IMG/VR virus record: IMGVR_UViG_3300014325_000050
Span: 1 to 21,402 of that record
DNA: 21,402 nt
Direction: 5' to 3' (one strand)
Source: a virus
The notes under the pieces were generated by a model that was not told where the DNA came from, ran no database searches, and saw only the letters and a list, made by a program, of their open reading frames with translations. The position numbers were made by a program, and so were the translations under genes. Shown here one piece after another: positions 17,613 through 21,402 of this stretch; position 1 is the first letter of the stretch, and every line of letters starts with the position of its first letter.

Positions 17613-18947
17613 CTATAGCCACACATTGCCCTGTGTGAGCCTGTCATTAGGATGAGTGCCCCAGTGGAACACTCTGGCGAATAGGTCAGCCATGGTGAGG
17701 CTCACATCTGTCTCCCAGTGCTGCCTGGTGATGGTGTGGTCTATGCCCAGCACTCTGCCAACACCATCTATCAGAGGCTCACCTGGGGGCTGCCACTGGA
17801 CTCTCAGCCTGTCCTGGATAAGTCTCAGGCCCAGGAGGGCAGGCCACATTGCAGGAGTGAAGGCAGGCCTGAGGGTCACACTCTCTATGTGTGGCCTGGG
17901 GTAGCCATTAATCTGGAGTAGGAAGGTGGCCCAGGCTCCAGCCTGCCCATCATTCTGCATTCCCAGGTCTGTACGTTTGTAACCATGGATGCCATAGGTA
18001 GCGATACTGGGCTCTGACCTGGCCACCTGAGTAGTGCCACCAGTGTTACTGGCATAGATGGCATTCCTCATGTCCCCACTGGCCTTCACCTGGGCATCCA
18101 CCACTGAGTCATAACCATCAGGGCAGCCCACAGTGAAGGCTGGAGCACTGAGGACCTTCCAGGCATCTCTGTTCCTGAACTGGAGGACACCCAGTCTGTC
18201 TATCCAGGTGAAACCCAGTTCATCATCCACAGCCCTGCCCAGTAGCTCCCAGGCAGACTTAGCCAGGGTAGTGGCCTGGAGTGTGACAGCTGAGGTATCC
18301 AGATTCTTTGAACCTGTGTAGCCATAGTAAGTCAGGATTCGGTTTATACGCTGGGTGACAGTCTCCCCAGCACCCACTGCTGGCTGCTCACCCCAGTCCA
18401 GGTTCACTAGAGTCTTCACAGCATCACTGGCCACTACTTTAGCTTCTCTCTGTGCCTTATGTAGCTGCCAGTCCTCCTGCCAGCTGTCCACGGAGCCTGT
18501 AAAGATTCTCCAGGTAGTGACAGTGGTAGGAGTGTCCAGTAGCTCAGCCCAGACCCATACAGGAGTCCCAGGAGCCAGCCTGGACCTGCCTGCATACTGC
18601 CAGGGACTGTCTGGGTTCAGTGGGTCATAAACCCTGTTTGGGTCAGCCAAAGTCAGGGAGCAGGTAGCTGCCTCAGTCCTAGACAGAGCCCCATCTGACC
18701 TGGAGCCTCCCAGGTGTGTCTCTAGCCTTCTGACATCACAGGACACATCCACCCAGAGTCTGCCAGCAGGTGGAGCAGGCCCTACAGAGCCTCCACCCCA
18801 CACATTGCCTGCATCCCAGGTACTGGTAGGGCTGGCTCCCCATTTAAAGGTGGAGCCTGAGGAGATGGCTAGCCAGACATAGAGTCTGATGTCTCCTCCC
18901 CAGGTAGGGCTGCTAGCTCCTCCTGGAGTGCCTGGCCAGCTAGACAC
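17613..18947 (-). CDS. Minor tail protein / tail hub
   Basis: A 444-aa protein directly after the tape measure. It opens with a Gly/Ser/Pro/Trp-rich stretch, then VDVSCDVRRLETHLGGSRSD and EAATCSLTLADPNRVYDPLN, which recall the strand-rich core of distal-tail/hub proteins, then a long middle with LGFTWIDRLGVLQFRNRDAW, and ends with LADLFARVFHWGTH-like segments. Position after the tape measure is where siphoviruses encode the baseplate hub that anchors fibres and ejects DNA. GTG 18947 overlaps the tape-measure stop by eight bases. No enzymatic motif seen. Confidence 0.75.
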   Translation of the reverse strand: MSSWPGTPGGASSPTWGGDIRLYVWLAISSGSTFKWGASPTSTWDAGNVWGGGSVGPAPPAGRLWVDVSCDVRRLETHLGGSRSDGALSRTEAATCSLTLADPNRVYDPLNPDSPWQYAGRSRLAPGTPVWVWAELLDTPTTVTTWRIFTGSVDSWQEDWQLHKAQREAKVVASDAVKTLVNLDWGEQPAVGAGETVTQRINRILTYYGYTGSKNLDTSAVTLQATTLAKSAWELLGRAVDDELGFTWIDRLGVLQFRNRDAWKVLSAPAFTVGCPDGYDSVVDAQVKASGDMRNAIYASNTGGTTQVARSEPSIATYGIHGYKRTDLGMQNDGQAGAWATFLLQINGYPRPHIESVTLRPAFTPAMWPALLGLRLIQDRLRVQWQPPGEPLIDGVGRVLGIDHTITRQHWETDVSLTMADLFARVFHWGTHPNDRLTQGNVWL

Positions 18948-21402
18948 TGATAGGCCCTTCTCTGGCTGTGTACCGCTGGAGGGCTCCCACTAGATCCCTC
19001 TGGAGCTTAGGGCTGTCTATGCCCAGGCCTGAGTGCTGGATGGTCACATTGATAACTGTGCTCCCAGACTGGGAACCCATTCTGGATGCCAGGCTGGTAG
19101 GGATGATGGCTCCACCTGTCCTGGGCACAAACAGTTCTGGCCCTCTCTCACCCACCATGTAGGGCTGCCCTCTGAGGACAGGCCCACCATCAGCCCTACC
19201 TCCAAATGCATCACCTATCACACCTAGCCCTCTGGTGAAGTCCTGCCACCATCTGCCCAGGCCTGACAGTTCCTGCTTAGCAGGCCCAGTGTCTGCTGTG
19301 ATGGTGGCCTTCCCTCCCTGGTTCACCTGGTTAATCTGGTCCTGTACTCCAGCGATAGGCCCAGCAGCTGGTGCTGTGTTAGCTGTGATGGCAGGGTTAG
19401 CTCCCTGGTCCACTACATCCAGTTTGCCCTGGGTGGTGTCCAGGGCAGAATTTGCCTGCTGGTTAGCCAGGTTCACCTGGGTATTAATGTTCTCTGGAGT
19501 CAGGCCTAGCCTATCAATGTAGGCCTTAGCAGCTTCCTCTGTGTAACCAGTCGCCACCATATTGGCTATCAGCTTCTGCCTGTTGGTCTCCAGGGCAGCA
19601 GTAGCCAGGCCTATATCGTTTGTCTCCTGGAACTTTGCATTTGCCAGGTCCATAGCAGACTTCACATTTGCCTGGATGGCACTATTGTTCTCATTCACAG
19701 CTGCTGTCTGGGCCAGGGTAGTGGCCTGGTTTGCATCTATGAGCCCATTAGCTATGGCCCTGTTCTCATTCAGCTTCCCTATCAGGGTCAGACTGTTCTC
19801 TGAGTACTGGGTCTCTGCCTGGGCTGCTGAGAGGTGAACACCTATCAGGGCATCCAGGGACTGCTTATAGGCATCAGTCTTATCTTTGGCTGTGCTGGCA
19901 GCATCATTGAACTTCTCCTGAGCATCACTCATATTCAGTGTGGATGTAGTGGCAAACTGAGTCTTCTCATACAGGGCAGTCACCCTGTCCACAGCATCCT
20001 GTGATGTCAGGTCTATCTTCTTAGATTCAGCGATGGCCTTCAGGGATGCATACATAGCATCCACCTGGCCACCCAGTTCCCCAGTGGGGCCTATGGCCTT
20101 ATCACAGGCATCAGCCTGTGCCTCCAGGCCACTGGCTGCTGCTACTGTCTGGGAGGCATAGCCAAACAGAGCATTCTCAGAGTCCCTGATAGTCTTCTCA
20201 TACTCTGCCTGCTTCTCTTTCAGGGTAATAATCTTTGATGTCTGGTCATCCACACTGTCTTCCACATCATGGAAGGGAATGAGGATGTCAGCCACAGAGG
20301 CAGCTATCCCACCAGGGCCATAGGTCTCTGCCAGGTGCTTCCTGTTCTCAGCCAGTTCATCACTGACCTTCTTCATACCCTGGTGCATAGAGTCCAGGGA
20401 TGAGGTGTCTATGTCTTTGACCACAGAGTCAAAGAATTCATCAGCAGACTCTGAGGAGGTGTCAAAGGCAGAGACCAGGCCATAGAGGACACCAGCCACA
20501 GCTGCCACAGCCAGAGTCACAGGGAGCATGGTGAGGGCCAGAGTCCCAGACACAGCTGCCAGCACACCTTCTGCTGCTGCTGTCTCCAGGAAGATGGCAG
20601 CCAGGGTTCCCATGTATCCAATCACTGAGGAGACCCACTGGATGACTCCCTGGCCCATGAGGATGGCCTGGGCAGCTATCACAGGACCATAGGCACCAGC
20701 CAGGGCTACCAGGGCCACTCCACCCAGATACTTAATTAGCTCTGTGTGGTCAGTGACAAACCCTGACACAGCCTCTAGGGCTGGTCCCATAGCACCCAGC
20801 AATACACCTGCCACAGCATCCACAGCAGGAATAAGTTTGGCTCCTATCTCCTCCTGGAGGTTCCCTGCTGCCACCATCAGTTTGTCCAGAGGAGTGCCAG
20901 CTGCTTCTGCTGCTCCCTTAAATTCCTTAGATAGCTCAGCCAGCACTATCTTCTGGGCTCCCAGCAGGTCACCAGACTCAGCCATCAGCTTTATCTGTGC
21001 CTTCTGGTCCTCAGTGAAGCTGACACCTGCCTTTGACAGTGCAGTGATGCCCTTCAGAGGGTCATTCAGTGCCTTACCCAGCTGGACAGCAGCACCAGAC
21101 ATATCGGTACCCAGTGCTGTGGACATATCCAGCGCCAGGCCAGTGGCCTGGTCAAAGACATCATTCCCTTCTCCTACCTCATTCTTCACATTTGCAAAGG
21201 TGAGGAGAAGGTTTGCACCAGACTGGATAGCCTCATCATCAGCACCAGTCTTATCTGAGATGGCTCCTGCTAGCTCTGAGACCTGGGCAGCACTGGTCCA
21301 GGAGGCAGCACCAATAGTCTTAATGACTCTCTCAGTCTCTCTGCCTATCTTTGCTGACTCAGCAGCAGCATTGAAGGCACCCACACCCAGGGCCACCAGC
21401 CC
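18940..21402 (-). CDS. Tape-measure protein (main part; continues at 204-1)
   Basis: This is the tail length tape-measure protein, joined through the circular end to its N-terminus, about 870 residues in all. The conserved tape-measure motif is seen at about residues 160-207 (NDPLKGITALSKAGVSFTED, then SGDLLGAQKIVLAELSKEF). Hydrophobic segments that can enter the host membrane span about 274-362. A long helical, Ala/Gln/Asn-rich region with repeated SxDQAN-like content follows. The C-terminus has DGGPVLRGQPYMVGERGPEL and FVPRTGGAIIPTSL, characteristic of the family. It sets tail length and likely guides DNA entry. At about 1.5 angstrom per residue it would fit a tail near 130 nm (estimate from the lambda rule). 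Confidence 0.93.
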   Translation of the reverse strand, partial: GLVALGVGAFNAAAESAKIGRETERVIKTIGAASWTSAAQVSELAGAISDKTGADDEAIQSGANLLLTFANVKNEVGEGNDVFDQATGLALDMSTALGTDMSGAAVQLGKALNDPLKGITALSKAGVSFTEDQKAQIKLMAESGDLLGAQKIVLAELSKEFKGAAEAAGTPLDKLMVAAGNLQEEIGAKLIPAVDAVAGVLLGAMGPALEAVSGFVTDHTELIKYLGGVALVALAGAYGPVIAAQAILMGQGVIQWVSSVIGYMGTLAAIFLETAAAEGVLAAVSGTLALTMLPVTLAVAAVAGVLYGLVSAFDTSSESADEFFDSVVKDIDTSSLDSMHQGMKKVSDELAENRKHLAETYGPGGIAASVADILIPFHDVEDSVDDQTSKIITLKEKQAEYEKTIRDSENALFGYASQTVAAASGLEAQADACDKAIGPTGELGGQVDAMYASLKAIAESKKIDLTSQDAVDRVTALYEKTQFATTSTLNMSDAQEKFNDAASTAKDKTDAYKQSLDALIGVHLSAAQAETQYSENSLTLIGKLNENRAIANGLIDANQATTLAQTAAVNENNSAIQANVKSAMDLANAKFQETNDIGLATAALETNRQKLIANMVATGYTEEAAKAYIDRLGLTPENINTQVNLANQQANSALDTTQGKLDVVDQGANPAITANTAPAAGPIAGVQDQINQVNQGGKATITADTGPAKQELSGLGRWWQDFTRGLGVIGDAFGGRADGGPVLRGQPYMVGERGPELFVPRTGGAIIPTSLASRMGSQSGSTVINVTIQHSGLGIDSPKLQRDLVGALQRYTAREGPISV
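21349..21402. repeat. Terminal direct repeat, copy 2
   Basis: Exact copy of bases 1-54. Removing one copy gives a 21,348-base circle on which the tape measure is intact. Confidence 0.9.

Noticed and set aside
1-21402. CRISPR array, insertion sequence or toxin-antitoxin pair
   Set aside because: No regularly spaced direct repeats, no transposase and no recognisable toxin-antitoxin pair; the ribbon-helix-helix-like gene has no evident toxin partner.

Overview
The window reads as the complete, circularly closed genome of a small temperate tailed phage (siphovirus morphology). Bases 1-54 recur exactly at 21349-21402, and the tape-measure gene reads through that junction, so the unit genome is about 21,348 bp. 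The host is not named by any gene. The tail-fibre N-terminus, the zinc-motif proteins with a CRTFGHTW signature, the HNH next to terminase and the large serine integrase are styles I associate with actinobacteriophages, but that is inference.

Layout. On the minus strand one long array runs from about 11,524 down through the junction to about 15,676. It starts with a recombination module: RecB-like exonuclease, Bet/RecT annealase, Holliday-junction resolvase and several micro-genes. A winged-helix-like protein follows, then a non-coding segment with a Z-DNA-like tract and inverted repeat (candidate origin). Next come an HNH nuclease and a basic protein, a palindrome-rich gap (candidate packaging/late control site), large terminase, a two-helix membrane protein, portal, S78 prohead protease, a 54-aa protein, the HK97-fold capsid protein, head-tail connector, tail terminator, major tail proteins, the tail chaperone pair with an apparent -1 frameshift, tape measure, two minor tail proteins, an M23 endolysin and two small proteins. 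On the plus strand a single rightward operon (11,914-15,719) carries about nine small genes ending in a large serine integrase. The two arrays diverge from 11,525-11,913 and converge near 15,700.

Genes are packed with ATGA, GTGA, TGATG and TAATG stop/start overlaps, which reveals several genes under 60 codons (3716-3880, 5597-5773, 8984-9160, 9369-9449, 13240-13392, 14176-14283). No tRNA, CRISPR array, DNA polymerase, helicase, convincing CI-type repressor or certain small terminase was seen.

Three genome-scale oddities stand out. (1) CpG is almost absent (three in 9001-9600 by hand count) and arginine is nearly all AGG/AGA, yet two short patches are CpG-dense: the terminase 5' region (7201-7270) and the alternating purine-pyrimidine tract at 8662-8696. 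(2) Every non-coding gap over 100 bp holds one or more long inverted repeats, each different in sequence. (3) One of them, 13869-13920, has two nested dyads sharing one exact centre with a non-palindromic central GA, 360 bp upstream of the serine integrase: the form expected of its attP.
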